Shown here: positions 19,729 to 30,096 of the stretch, piece after piece | Position numbering within the stretch: the first letter of the stretch is position 1 | Layout of the letters: every line of letters begins with the position of its first letter | Source of the DNA: JACCTU01 sp963788055 | Lineage (GTDB): Bacteria > Actinomycetota > Thermoleophilia > Gaiellales > Gaiellaceae | Assembly (NCBI GenBank): GCA_963788055.1 | Contig: CAWBFA010000001.1 | Coordinates: forward strand, 310,001 to 374,000 | DNA length: 64,000 nt | Reading direction: 5' to 3' | Program-made: the position numbers and the translations under genes | The notes under the pieces: model-generated | The model's database searches: none | Told to the model about the DNA's origin: nothing | The model's input: the letters and a program-made list of their open reading frames with translations, nothing else

Positions 19729-20301
19729 TCAGCGCGAGCTGCCCGGCTTCCAGAGCGGCTCGCCACGCCCCGCGGAGGCGTTCGCCGCGCGCGCGAGGAT
19801 GAAGAGGAGATCGGAGAGGCGGTTCAGGTAGACCACGGCCAGTGGGTTGACGGGCGCTGCGAGTACGTCACGCTCGGCGCGTCGGCACACGGTGCGCGCG
19901 ACGTGGATGCGTGCGGCGGCCTCTTCCCCACCCGGGAGCACGAAGCTCTTCAGCTCGGGAAGGTCGGCGTTGAAGACGTCGCAGTCGGCCTCGAGCGCGT
20001 CGATCTGCTTCTGCGTGGTGCGCAGCTTGTCGTCCCCGCCTTCCCACGGGACGGAGAGATCGGCGCCGACGTCGAACAGCTCGTTCTGCACCCGCTCGAG
20101 CACCGCGCGGATCGCGTCGGGAAGCGGCCCTGCGAGCGCGACGCCGATTAGCGAGTTCAACTCGTCGACCGCGCCATAGGCCCCGATCCTGGGGTCGAGC
20201 TTCGAGGCGCGCGACCCGTCGCCGAGGGACGTCTCGCCGCGGTCGCCGCCGCGCGTGTAGATCTTCGTCAGCCTGACGGGCTCGTCGCGGTTCCGTGCCA
20301 C
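19729..20301 (-). CDS. pduO: Cob(I)alamin adenosyltransferase, PduO type
   Basis: 190 residues. The ATP-binding N-terminal loop TRGGDRGETSLG (16-27), the ELNSLIG helix, and the C-terminal RTVCRRAER and LNRLSDLLFILAR helices are the full PduO signature. The enzyme transfers the adenosyl group of ATP to cobalt, making the coenzyme required by the methylmalonyl-CoA mutase whose subunits lie at 182-577 and 2033-3688. It diverges from the GNAT gene with only 19 bases between starts and runs into the TSUP gene. The symbol follows the family; the gene is sometimes called cobO in annotations. Confidence 0.93.
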   Translation of the reverse strand: MARNRDEPVRLTKIYTRGGDRGETSLGDGSRASKLDPRIGAYGAVDELNSLIGVALAGPLPDAIRAVLERVQNELFDVGADLSVPWEGGDDKLRTTQKQIDALEADCDVFNADLPELKSFVLPGGEEAAARIHVARTVCRRAERDVLAAPVNPLAVVYLNRLSDLLFILARAANASAGRGEPLWKPGSSR

Positions 20302-20320
20302 GCGCGTACATTAGGCGGCG

Positions 20321-20758
20321 ATGCGGCTACGACGTGGTGAACCCGACGACGTTGCGCCGATCGCGCGCATCTTGCGCTCGACCTACGACCGGATGGAATA
20401 CGTCCCGCGGCTCCACACGCCCGAGGAGGATCTCGCGTACGTCGGCGGCCTGTTGGGCGATCACGAGGTCTGGGTCGCGGACGGTGGCGACCACATCCTG
20501 GGCTTCGCGATCCTCTCCGCCGATCTGCTGCTCCAGATCCACGTCGAGCCCGGCGAGCAGAACAGGGGCATCGGCGGTCGGCTCCTCGCCCAGGCCAAGG
20601 AAGTGCGTCCCGCCGGCTTCTCGCTCTGGGTCTTCCAGAAGAACGAGGGCGCGCGCCGTTTCTACGAGCGCCACGGGCTCGAGCTCGTTCAGCTGACGGA
20701 CGGGCAGGACAACGAGGAGAAAGAGCCCGACGCGCGGTACGAGTGGCGGCCTAGCTAG
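20321..20758 (+). CDS. GNAT-family N-acetyltransferase
   Basis: 145 residues with a single GNAT domain. Motif A is EPGEQNRGIGGRLLAQA (76-92), where QNRGIG forms the acetyl-CoA pyrophosphate loop; the C-terminal NEGARRFYERHG is the standard motif B helix. Substrate unknown. The start at 20321 follows the divergent adenosyltransferase start by 19 bases. Its TAG overlaps the stop of the acyl-CoA dehydrogenase on the other strand in one CTAG (20755-20758). Confidence 0.9.
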   Translation: MRLRRGEPDDVAPIARILRSTYDRMEYVPRLHTPEEDLAYVGGLLGDHEVWVADGGDHILGFAILSADLLLQIHVEPGEQNRGIGGRLLAQAKEVRPAGFSLWVFQKNEGARRFYERHGLELVQLTDGQDNEEKEPDARYEWRPS

Positions 20759-21924
20759 CCCTGCGCCAGCGTCTGCTCGTGCCGGCGCAGACCCAGCACC
20801 GAACGCGCGATCACGATGCGCTGAATCTCGCTCGTGCCTTCGTAGATCTCCGTGATCTTCGCGTCGCGGTAGTAGCGCTCGACCGGGAACTCCTTCGTGT
20901 ACCCGTATCCGCCGAGGATCTGGATCGCCTCGCCGGTCTGCCGGCGCGCCATCTCCGAGGCGAAGAGCTTCGCCTTGGCGCCCTCCTCGGTGTGCGGTCG
21001 GCCCTGCTGCTTCAGCCAGGCGGCTCGGTAGACGAGGAGCCGCGCGGCGTCGATCTCGGTCGCCATGTCGGCGAGCTTGCACTGAATCGCCTGGTGCTCG
21101 CCGATCGCCTTGCCGAAGGTGCGACGCTCCTTCGCGTATTCGCGCGCAACGTCGAACGCTGCCTGCGCGATGCCGACCGCCTGGGCCGCGATCCCGATCC
21201 GGCCGCCGTCGAGTGTCGCCATCGCGACCTTGAATCCCTTGCCCTCCTCGTGCAGCAGGCGGTCGCGTCCGACAACCGCTCCCTCGATCGCGATGTCGTT
21301 CGTGCACGAGGAGTTCAGCCCCAGCTTCTCCTCGTCGCGCGTCACCCGCACGTGCTCGGCGTCGAGCACGAACGCTGACACGCCCTTCGCCCCCGGCACG
21401 TCCTGATCGGTGCGCGCGAAGAGCAGGAACGTCGACGCATATGCGCCGTTCGTGATCCACTGCTTCGCGCCCGTGACACGCCATCCGGCCCCGTCGGCCT
21501 CTGCGCGTGTGCGAAGCGCGCCCGCGTCCGAGCCCGCCTCGGGCTCGGTCAGCGCGAACGCCCCGAGCCCTTCACCACGTGCCAGCGGCGGCACAAAACG
21601 CGCGCGCTGCTCGTCCGTCCCGAACGTGAGCAGCGGCAGCGTGCACGCGCTCGTGTGGACGGCGACCGTCACGCCGACGCCGGCGTCGGCTCGCGAGAGC
21701 TCCTCGAGCACGAGGATGTACGAGAGGAAGTCGGCGCCGGCACCCCCGTACTCCTCCGGGACGCAGACGCCCATCAGCCCCAGCTCGGCGAGCTTCGCGT
21801 ACAGCTCGCGCGGGAAGCGGTGCTCCCGGTCCCACGCCGCCGCGTTCGGCTCGATCTCGGCCTGCGCGACGTCACGCGCGAGCGCCTGGATCTCGCGCTG
21901 GTCGTCGGTCAACTCGAAGTGCAT
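20755..21924 (-). CDS. Acyl-CoA dehydrogenase (short-chain/butyryl-CoA type)
   Basis: 389 residues from ATG 21924, the family's usual length; an open frame extends another 129 codons upstream but carries no homology. FAD-binding and substrate regions are present: ALTEPEAGSDAG (about 125-136), WITNG (~161), the arginine-rich YAKERRTFGKAIGEHQAIQ (~258-276), ILGGYGYTKEFPVERYYRDA and the catalytic base in IYEGTSEIQ (Glu about 362). It catalyses the FAD-dependent alpha,beta-dehydrogenation of acyl-CoA and passes electrons to ETF. It shares CTAG with the GNAT gene and diverges from the lipoprotein gene by 16 bases. With the hydratase, hydroxyacyl dehydrogenase and thiolase in this window it makes a full beta-oxidation set. 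Confidence 0.95.
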   Translation of the reverse strand: MHFELTDDQREIQALARDVAQAEIEPNAAAWDREHRFPRELYAKLAELGLMGVCVPEEYGGAGADFLSYILVLEELSRADAGVGVTVAVHTSACTLPLLTFGTDEQRARFVPPLARGEGLGAFALTEPEAGSDAGALRTRAEADGAGWRVTGAKQWITNGAYASTFLLFARTDQDVPGAKGVSAFVLDAEHVRVTRDEEKLGLNSSCTNDIAIEGAVVGRDRLLHEEGKGFKVAMATLDGGRIGIAAQAVGIAQAAFDVAREYAKERRTFGKAIGEHQAIQCKLADMATEIDAARLLVYRAAWLKQQGRPHTEEGAKAKLFASEMARRQTGEAIQILGGYGYTKEFPVERYYRDAKITEIYEGTSEIQRIVIARSVLGLRRHEQTLAQG

Positions 21925-21940
21925 CGGCGGGACTATCGTA

Positions 21941-22369
21941 GTGACGGTGCGAGCCGCCGGCCTCTTCGCGCTGGTCGCCTTCGTCCTGACGGGCTGCGGA
22001 GGCGGCGACCCCTCGCCACAGAGCGTCGTCAGAGCGTGGTCCGAGGCGGTCAACACGGACGACAACGAGGGCGCGGCACGCCTCTTCGCCGAAGGCGCGC
22101 GCGTCGTCCAGGGGGCGTCCGTCCGGCGACTCGAGACGTTCGACGAGGCTCGCGCGTGGAACGAAGCGCTTCCCTGCGCCGGCCGCATCCTCAGCCTCAG
22201 CGAGCGAGGCGACACGGTGCGCGCGACCTTCCTGCTCGGAAACCGCAGCCGCCGCAGCTGCGACGGCCCCGGCGCGCGTGCGCTCGCGCTCTTCCGCGTG
22301 CGCGACGGCAAGATCGTGCTCTGGCACCAGCTCGAGTCGCCGATCGAGCAGGAAGAAGAGACGGTCTAG
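21941..22369 (+). CDS. Small lipoprotein with SnoaL/NTF2-like domain
   Basis: About 142 residues from GTG 21941 (GTG 21947 also possible). The signal ends in a lipobox, VLTGC, with Cys near residue 18, so it should be lipidated and held on the outer face of the membrane. The mature part (VVRAWSEAVNTDDNEGAARLFAEGA... VRDGKIVLWHQL) has the cone-shaped NTF2-like pattern often used for small-molecule binding; no catalytic residues are evident. Its stop shares CTAG with the HD-GYP regulator gene at 22366-22369. Confidence 0.75.
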   Translation: MTVRAAGLFALVAFVLTGCGGGDPSPQSVVRAWSEAVNTDDNEGAARLFAEGARVVQGASVRRLETFDEARAWNEALPCAGRILSLSERGDTVRATFLLGNRSRRSCDGPGARALALFRVRDGKIVLWHQLESPIEQEEETV

Positions 22370-23446
22370 GCAGCGGTGTCGAACTCCCTGCGCACTTCGC
22401 GCAGGGTCGACTCGCAGGCGAGGAACGCGTCGACGACCTCGGGGTCGAACTGACCCCCGGACTGCTCGAGGATCTCGTCGTGCGCGGTCGACCACGGGAG
22501 CGCCGCGCGATACACACGGTCGCTCGTGATCGCGTCCAAGGTGTCCGCAACCGCGAAGATTCGGGCGCCGGTCGGGATCTCGTCGCCCGCCAGCCGATCC
22601 GGGTAGCCGGTGCCGTCCCAGCGCTCGTGATGCGAGCGCACGATGTGCACGCCGGGGCCCTGCAGCAACGCGACGCCGCCGAGCATCTGCTCGCCGAGCA
22701 CGGTGTGCGTCTGCATCAGGGCACGCTCCGGCTCGGTGAGGGGGCCTGGCTTCTGCAACACCTTGTCCGGAATCCCGATCTTGCCGACGTCGTGGAGCAG
22801 GAACCCGTACTCGGCGGATGGATCGTCAGCGAGCTCGGTGCCCATGGTGCGCGCGAGCTCGATCGCGTAGCGCTGAACGCGCTGTGAGTGCGCACGGGTG
22901 CCGGTGTCCTTCGACTCGAGAGCGCTTGCGAACGCGGCGACCGTCTCGCGATAGGCCTGCTGCACGAGGGAGCGCTGCGCGCGCTCGACCTGCAGAAGGT
23001 GACGGAGGTCACGCGCATAGAGGAGCAGCTGCTCACCTTCGCTGCCGGTCTTCTTCGTCGCGCGGAAGGGAACGCCGTAGAGACCTCCCGAGAGCCGTTC
23101 GACGACCGCGAGCAGCTCGAGCGGGCTGAAGGGCTTCGGCACGTACGCCTCTGCGCCGGCGGCGTCCGCGGCGACGCGTGAGCCGCCCTCGGATCCCGAG
23201 AGCAGGACGACGGCGATCTCGCGGGTCTCGGAGGCTCGACTTCAGCTCGCGGCAGAACTCGAGCCCGTCCATGCCGGGCATCACGACGTCGAGCACGATC
23301 ACGTCGGGGGGATCCGCGCGGATCAGCTCGCGAGCCTCGGCTGCGTCCGCGGCCTCGAGGACCTCGATGTCGAAGACGTCGAAGGTCAAGCGCAGCAGCG
23401 CCCTGAGACCCGCGTCGTCGTCAACGAGAAGCACCCGCACCTTCAC
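22366..23446 (-). CDS. Response regulator with HD-GYP phosphodiesterase domain (one frameshift near 23225)
   Basis: From ATG 23446 the receiver is clear: LLVDDDAG at the start and phospho-acceptor Asp52 in VIVLDVVMPGMDG. At about 23225 the frame slips by one base; the other frame then continues with AVVLLSGSEGG, YVPKPFSPLELL and the HD-GYP domain: HSQRVQRYAIELA, LLHDVGKIGIPD (HD pair), HHERWDGTGYPD (the HHExxDGxGYP signature) and SGGQFDPEVVDAF. It would hydrolyse cyclic-di-GMP under control of phosphorylation. The full length of about 360 residues fits the family, so the slip is more likely sequence error than decay. Confidence 0.85.
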
Positions 23447-23496
23447 TCCTCCCTAGTCGTGGCCGGTATCGGCAGAGACCGGCGTTGACTTGAGGA

Positions 23497-24327
23497 CTAG
23501 TACTCGAAGAAGCCGCGCTGGGTCTTTCGGCCCAGCCGGCCCTGGGCCACGTAGTCCACCAGGAGAGGGCAAGGGGCGTAGCGGTCGTCGCCGAGCCCCT
23601 CCTGGAGCACCTTCATGATCGCCACGCAGGTGTCCAGCCCGATCAGGTCTGCCAGGGCGAGCGGGCCCATCGGGTGGGCGAAACCGAGCTTCGCGATCGT
23701 GTCGATCGCTTCCGGCTCGGCGACCCCGTCGTGCAGCGCCCAGACCGCCTCGTTGATGAAGGGCATCAGGATCCGGTTCGAGACGAAACCGGGGAAGTCG
23801 TTCGCCTCGGCCGGCACCTTCCCGAGCTCCTTCGCGAGCTCGACGATCGAACGCGCGGTCTCGTCCGACGTGTCGTGCCCGCGAACGACCTCGACGAGCT
23901 TCAGCACCGGCACGGGGTTGAAGAAGTGCATGCCGATCACCCGATCGGGCCGGCGAGTGGCGGCAGCGAGCGAGGAGATCGGGATCGAGGAAGTGTTGGA
24001 GGCGAGAACGGCCTCAGGCGGAAGCGTGTCGTCGGCCCGGCGGAAGACGTCGTGCTTCACGTCGGCGTCCTCGACGACCGCCTCGACCATCAGGTCGGAC
24101 GGGACGATCTCGTCGACGGCGTGCACACGGGCGAGCACGTCGTCCGTCGGCGGGCCGCCCTTCTCCTCGAGCCTCGCGAGGCTCTTCCTCATCGTCTCGA
24201 GTGCGCGGTCCGTCGCGCCGGGCTGCTCGTCGTGGAGCGACACGCGCCGGCCCGACGCCGCGACGACCTGGGCGATGCCGCCGCCCATCTGCCCCGCGCC
24301 GACGACGAGGACGTGCTCGAAGCGCAT
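23497..24327 (-). CDS. hbd: 3-hydroxybutyryl-CoA dehydrogenase
   Basis: 276 residues, the typical length of the single-function enzyme. The Rossmann NAD loop GAGQMGGGIA starts at residue 10; LASNTSSIPIS and MHFFNPVPVLKLVEVV (the HxFNP motif with the catalytic His) follow, then the dimerisation half with GFVSNRILMPFINEA and GFAHPMGPLALADLIGLD. It oxidises 3-hydroxyacyl-CoA with NAD(P), or runs the reverse in butyrate or polyhydroxyalkanoate synthesis. It stands alone, divergent from the damaged PLP decarboxylase 36 bases away. Confidence 0.93.
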   Translation of the reverse strand: MRFEHVLVVGAGQMGGGIAQVVAASGRRVSLHDEQPGATDRALETMRKSLARLEEKGGPPTDDVLARVHAVDEIVPSDLMVEAVVEDADVKHDVFRRADDTLPPEAVLASNTSSIPISSLAAATRRPDRVIGMHFFNPVPVLKLVEVVRGHDTSDETARSIVELAKELGKVPAEANDFPGFVSNRILMPFINEAVWALHDGVAEPEAIDTIAKLGFAHPMGPLALADLIGLDTCVAIMKVLQEGLGDDRYAPCPLLVDYVAQGRLGRKTQRGFFEY

Positions 24328-24363
24328 TCGGCGAGGCTAGCCGACGCTTGTAGGTTGGCGGAG

Positions 24364-25295
24364 ATGACCGATTCGCGCGATCTGCTCCACAGGACCGCCG
24401 AGCTCTCGGCCGACTTCCTCGAGTCCCTCGACACGCGGCCGGTGCTCCCGGCGATCGACCTCGACACGCTTCGCACGGCGCTGGCGCGTCCCCTGCAGGA
24501 CGAGCCGATCGATGCGCGCGAAGTGCTCGAGCAACTCGTGGCCGATGCGGATCCCGGCATCGCAGGCATGCCCGGCGGGCGGTGGTTCGGGTTCGTGCTC
24601 GGCGGCTCGCTGCCGGCTGCGCTCCACGCTCTCGGCTGGGAGCTCGCGGACCGCGGGCTCTACGGCGCGCCGCCGGTGCGCGTCGTCGTCGGCGCCAGAC
24701 GATCGACAGGGCGCTTCGACTGCTCGGCATGGGCGCACCCGACATCGTCCGCGCCGACGACCAAGGACGAATGGTCGTCGACGACCTCGGGCTCGACGAG
24801 CGCCCGACGATCGTCTGCGCGCAAGTCGGCGAGGTGAACACGGGCGCGTGCGACGACGTCGAGGCCATCGCCGCCCGCGCGCGAGAGGCCGGCGCGTGGC
24901 TGCACGTGGACGGCGCGGAGTTCTCGCGCCGCGCGCGCGGCTTCCCGATCTACGCGGCCCTCCGCTCGCTCGGGCGTTCGGGCGTCTCTGAGCTGATCAG
25001 GCGCTCATGCGCGCACGCGCGACATGCAGCCGAGGAGCTCGCGCAGCTTCCCGGAGCCGAGGTGGTGAACGAGGTCGTCCTGAACCAGGTGCTCTTCCGC
25101 TTCGAGACCGACGAGCGGACGAGGGAGGCGCTGCACGCGGTGCAGCAGAGCGGCGAGGCGTGGCTCAGCGGGACGACCTGGGACGATCGGGCCGCGATCC
25201 GCGTGTCGGTCTCGAACTGGCAAACGTCGGACGCCGACATGGAGCGCCTCGTCGAGGCGTTCCGCGCAGCCGTGGCCGAGACGGCTTCGGTCTAG
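24364..25295 (+). pseudogene. PLP-dependent decarboxylase (group II, GAD/AADC-like) with internal deletions and a frameshift
   Basis: Recognisable pieces in the right order: FLESLDTRPVLP, GRWFGFVLGGSLPAAL, DRGLYGAPPVRVVVG, ALRLLGMGAPDIV, IVCAQVGEVNTGACD, AWLHVDGA, SRRARGFPIYAALRSLGRSG and the C-terminal VSVSNWQTSD. Compared with the usual ~460 residues, about 80 are missing after PAAL and about 80 more after HVDGA; the second gap removes the segment that normally holds the DAHKW lysine that binds PLP. A base is also missing near 24696. The product cannot be an active decarboxylase. Its TAG shares CTAG with the next gene. Either a decayed gene or an assembly deletion. Confidence 0.7.
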
Positions 25296-25654
25296 CCGCA
25301 GGAAGCGAGCATCCGCGACGGGACCCCGCGGAAGAAGTTCGCGGCGCGCTGATCGCAGAGGCTCGAGCGCCACTGCCGTTCCGAGCGCTGCAGCAGGAGC
25401 GCGACGCGCTGGCCCTTCCGCACCTGGAGCCCGCACGAGGCGCTGTTGGTCCCGGCGACGACCTGGATCGTCCTCGCGGGAAGGTTCCCCTTCACCCTGC
25501 GGACGATCGTGAACTTGTAGAGGAACGCGTTCGCCGAGAGCCGGTACCGGCCCTGGTAGACGCCGACGAACGCGCCGTCGGAACGCGCGAGGTCGGCGCG
25601 CGGCGTTCCCGGTGCGATGCACGAGCAAGCCGAAGCGGCGGGCGCGGCGATCAC
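25292..25654 (-). CDS. Secreted cysteine-containing protein, NTR/TIMP-like N-terminus
   Basis: 120 residues from a GTG at 25654. After the short hydrophobic start it reads SACSCIAPG, like the mature N-terminus of netrin/TIMP-like modules (CxC right after the signal), then GAFVGVYQGRY and further cysteines (SCGLQV, LCDQR, ASCG). The same frame upstream, toward 25699, encodes a good signal core (FVLAVVALAVIAAPA) but lacks a start codon; a GTG overlapping the thiolase stop would fit if one base were missing. Bacterial NTR-like modules are extracellular; function unknown. Confidence 0.55.
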   Translation of the reverse strand: MIAAPAASACSCIAPGTPRADLARSDGAFVGVYQGRYRLSANAFLYKFTIVRRVKGNLPARTIQVVAGTNSASCGLQVRKGQRVALLLQRSERQWRSSLCDQRAANFFRGVPSRMLASCG

Positions 25655-25694
25655 CGCGAGCGCGACGACGGCAAGAACGAACGAGGAGCTTGCG

Positions 25695-26846
<1,152 letters not shown>

Positions 26847-26951
26847 GGCCGGAGGGTAGCCCACGGGCCGAAGCGCGCAGCTGCCGCCAGAGGCGGGCGA
26901 GCCCCGCCGCGGCGCGGAGAAGGAGTCCGCCCCGTGGACAATCCGTTACAT

Positions 26952-26968
26952 CCGGGGTCAGACCCCGG
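26952..26968. repeat. REP-like palindrome, copy 3
   Basis: CCGGGGTCAGACCCCGG, the 17-base palindrome with central A on the + strand (opposite orientation to the RAYT-flanking copies), in the gap between thiolase and M42 peptidase. Confidence 0.85.
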
Positions 26969-27028
26969 AAGCGTAGAAATCCGCTCGGTGCCGGGGCAAA
27001 GCGTCCGGCTCCCCACTCGTTCGGCCTT

Positions 27029-27044
27029 CCGGGGTCAGACCCCG
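27029..27044. repeat. REP-like palindrome, copy 4
   Basis: CCGGGGTCAGACCCCG, 60 bases after copy 3 and in the same orientation, so this intergenic region holds a close pair. Confidence 0.85.
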
Positions 27045-27072
27045 ATGGGATTCGTCCACAGGATCCCCGGCG

Positions 27073-28128
27073 CTAGCGGGTGAAGCTGACCCCCGGCTCG
27101 AGACGGCGGGCGAACGCGGCGAGCAGGCGGGAGCACTTCTCGACGTCCGCAAGGTCGACGATCTCCGTCGGGGTGTGCATGTAGCGGAGCGGGATCGAGA
27201 CGAGCCCCGTCGCGACGCCGGCACGCGAGAGGTACATCGCGTCCATGTCGGTGTTCGTCGTCCCGGCGGAGACCTCGAGCGTGTACTCGATCTGCTCGGC
27301 CTCGGCCGTCTCAGCGAGCAGCTCGAAGACCTTGGGGTTGATCGACGAGCCGCGGGAGATCGCCGGGCCGCTGCCGAGCCCATGCTCGCCCTCGACCTTC
27401 GGGTCGCCTCCCGGCACGTCGGTCGAGTGCGTCACGTCGACGGCGATCGCGATCGCAGGCTCGAGGGCGAACGTCGCCACGCGCGCTCCCCCGAAGTCGC
27501 CGACCTCTTCCTGCACCGCAGCGACCGCCGCGACGTCCCCGGGCGCACCTCCCGCCTCGGCCACGAGCCTCGCCGTCTCGAGCGCGACGAACGCGCCGAG
27601 CCGGTTGTCCAGCGACCGTGACGCGACGCGCCCGTTCGGCAGCTCGACGGGCTCGCCCGCGATCACGACAGCATCGCCCGGCCGCACGAGGCGCCGCGCC
27701 TCGTCGCCGTGCTTCGCCCCGATGTCGATATGGAGGTCGTCGAGCGCGGTTGGTTGCGGCTCCGCGCCCTTGCGCACCTTCTGGCGCGCGCGCTCGACGA
27801 CCCCAGAGAGCTCGCCGTCCTTCGTCAGGACGGTCACGCGCTGCCCGCGAAGGACCTCCGCGCTCCAACCGCCGACCGGCCGGAAGTAGACGTACCCGTC
27901 ACCGTCGATGTGCGTGACGATCAAGCCGATCTCGTCGATGTGCCCGACGATCGCGAGGAGCGGGCCGTCCCCCGTCCCCTTGACGCGCGCCACGGACGAG
28001 CCGAGGGCGTCGCCCGTCACCTGCGCGAACGCCGACCCCGCCTCGCGCCACACCGCCGTCGGCGCGCTCTCGTACCCGGACGGCCCCGGCGCGGTGAGCA
28101 GCGAGCGAAGAACGGGCGGCAGGGCCAC
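27073..28128 (-). CDS. M42-family metallopeptidase (glutamyl aminopeptidase/endoglucanase-M type)
   Basis: 351 residues. Metal-site motifs of the M42 dodecameric aminopeptidases are in order: GHIDEIG (first His and Asp/Glu), SRSLDNRLG with the bridging Asp, AVQEEVGDFGG (base and ligand Glu), AVDVTHS and the late HTPTEIVD with the last His. These enzymes trim N-terminal residues from peptides in the cytoplasm. It faces away from the trp operon: its start (28128) is 16 bases from the trp promoter -35 box. Confidence 0.93.
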   Translation of the reverse strand: MALPPVLRSLLTAPGPSGYESAPTAVWREAGSAFAQVTGDALGSSVARVKGTGDGPLLAIVGHIDEIGLIVTHIDGDGYVYFRPVGGWSAEVLRGQRVTVLTKDGELSGVVERARQKVRKGAEPQPTALDDLHIDIGAKHGDEARRLVRPGDAVVIAGEPVELPNGRVASRSLDNRLGAFVALETARLVAEAGGAPGDVAAVAAVQEEVGDFGGARVATFALEPAIAIAVDVTHSTDVPGGDPKVEGEHGLGSGPAISRGSSINPKVFELLAETAEAEQIEYTLEVSAGTTNTDMDAMYLSRAGVATGLVSIPLRYMHTPTEIVDLADVEKCSRLLAAFARRLEPGVSFTR

Positions 28129-28143
28129 GAAGCGAGCCTACCC

Positions 28144-28172
28144 TTGACGGATCCGAGCACGATCCCTACGCT
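28144..28172 (+). promoter_or_regulatory. Promoter of the trp operon
   Basis: TTGACG (28144-28149), exactly 17 bases, then TACGCT (28167-28172): a near-consensus housekeeping sigma promoter. Transcription should begin about 7 bases later, at 28179-28180, which is the A of the leader peptide ATG, so the leader would be translated from a leaderless mRNA. Confidence 0.7.
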
Positions 28173-28179
28173 CCGATCG

Positions 28180-28242
28180 ATGACTCCTTCCCCGCAGAGC
28201 TGGTGGGCATGGCGCACCGAGCGGGGCAGGAGCCTGCGCTAG
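28180..28242 (+). CDS. trpL: trp operon leader peptide
   Basis: A 20-codon ORF, MTPSPQSWWAWRTERGRSLR, with three Trp codons among four (codons 8, 9 and 11). No ribosome-binding site precedes it; the promoter at 28144 puts the start of the RNA at its ATG. Its stop lies inside the first hairpin of the attenuator. Clustered Trp codons upstream of trpE, followed by a terminator, are the hallmark of ribosome-stalling attenuation: low charged tRNA-Trp stalls the ribosome and prevents the terminator from forming. Confidence 0.85.
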   Translation: MTPSPQSWWAWRTERGRSLR

Positions 28243-28254
28243 CGACGCGCTAGC
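28238..28254 (+). promoter_or_regulatory. trp attenuator, first hairpin
   Basis: GCTAGCG-ACG-CGCTAGC, a 7-base stem with a 3-base loop that includes the trpL stop. An upstream CGGGGC (28222-28227), just after the Trp codons, can instead pair with GCCCCG of the terminator (28280-28285), a candidate antiterminator pairing. Confidence 0.6.
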
Positions 28255-28279
28255 CAGAACAGCCTGTCTCGCTCAATCG

Positions 28280-28299
28280 GCCCCGGAAGGGGCTTTTTT
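28280..28299 (+). terminator. trp attenuator terminator
   Basis: GCCCC-GGAA-GGGGC followed by six T residues, a compact intrinsic terminator 8 bases before the trpE start. Placed between trpL and trpE, it acts as the attenuator. Confidence 0.85.
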
Positions 28300-28306
28300 C
28301 GTACCC

Positions 28307-29538
28307 GTGATCGCGCAAACCGTCATCGCAACCGACCTGCTCACCCCGCTCGGGGCGTATCTGCGCCTGCGCGGGACCGGCGGCGCCTCGTTCCTGCTCG
28401 AGTCGGTCGAGCACGGGCGTCTCGGCCGCTACTCGCTCGTCGGAGCAGGCTCACGGATCGTCGACCTGGACGAGGCGGAGGCGACCGGCGAGCCCGTCGT
28501 CGGCTACGTCTCCTACGAACACGTCGCGAAGCTGGAGCCCACGGTTCCGCTCCCGGAGGCCGGCCCGGACCTCCCCGAGTCGCGGTTCGTCGTCGCGGAC
28601 GTGCTCGTTCGCTTCGACCACGTCTCCGGGATGGCCGAGGTGCTCTGCGGCGACCCGGCGGAGGTCGAGTCGCTCCTCGACGGGCCGCTCGGGGAGATCC
28701 CGGGCGGCAACGGCGCCGTGTCGGGCGCGCTCCGCCGCCTCCCTTCCCGCCACGAGTACGAGCGCATCGTCGGCGTTGCGAAGGAGCACATCCGCGCGGG
28801 CGACGCATTCCAGATCGTGCTCTCCCAGCGCGCCGAGCGACCGACCTCCGCCGGCGCGGTCCAGCTCTACCGCTCGCTCCGCCGGGTCAACCCGTCGCCG
28901 TATCTCTTCCTCCTGGAGCTCGGGGACGACCTCGCGCTCGTCGGTTCCTCGCCCGAGACGCTCGTCAAGGCAGAGGGGCGACGTGCGAGCGTCAACCCGA
29001 TCGCGGGGACGACCGCCCGCAGCGCCGGCGACGTCGAGCGGCTGCTCGGCTCGGAGAAGGACCGCGCCGAGCACGTCATGCTGGTCGACCTCGGCCGCAA
29101 CGACCTGTCGCGGGTCTGTGTGCCCGGAACCGTGCGCGTCGAGCGGATGATGGAGGCGGAGCAGTTCTCGCACGTGACGCACCTCGTCTCCGAGGTCGCA
29201 GGCGAGCTGCGCGAGGGCATCTCGCACTTCGACCTCCTACGCGCGTGCTTCCCTGCCGGGACGGTCTCTGGCGCGCCGAAGGTGCGCGCGATGCAGATCA
29301 TCTCCGAGCTCGAGCGGTACCGCCGAGGTCCGTACGCCGGCGCCGTCGGCTACGCGATCCCCGGCGAGGCGTTCGACACCTGCATCGCGATCCGGACCGT
29401 CGTCCTGCACAAAGGCGTCGCGTACCTGCAGGCGGGGGCGGGCATCGTCGCCGACTCGGACCCGCAGGCCGAGCAGCAGGAGTGCCTGAACAAGCTCGCC
29501 GCGCTCGAGACGGCGATCCGCCTGGCGGAGGCACGCTC

Positions 29539-29542
<4 letters not shown>
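28307..29542 (+). CDS. trpE: Anthranilate synthase component I
   Basis: 411 residues from GTG 28307, shorter at the N-terminus than the common ~500. It keeps the feedback-site motif FLLES (residues 26-30), where tryptophan binds, and the chorismate-binding core: FQIVLSQRAE, LVGSSPETLVK, NPIAGTTAR, DLGRNDLSRV, CFPAGTVSGAPKVRA and the C-terminal AGAGIVADSDP. With TrpG it converts chorismate and glutamine to anthranilate, the first step to tryptophan. It is first in trpEGDCFBA, under the attenuator; its TGA overlaps the GTG of trpG. Confidence 0.95.

Positions 29543-30092
<550 letters not shown>

Positions 30093-30096
<4 letters not shown>

Noticed and set aside
21925..22311. 129-codon extension of the acyl-CoA dehydrogenase frame
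   Set aside because: No family similarity, and it runs across the well-supported divergent lipoprotein gene.
22441..22460. GGGGTCGAACTGACCCCC, similar to the REP palindrome
   Set aside because: It has a different spacer and lies in the conserved coding segment GGQFDPE of the HD-GYP domain; chance resemblance.
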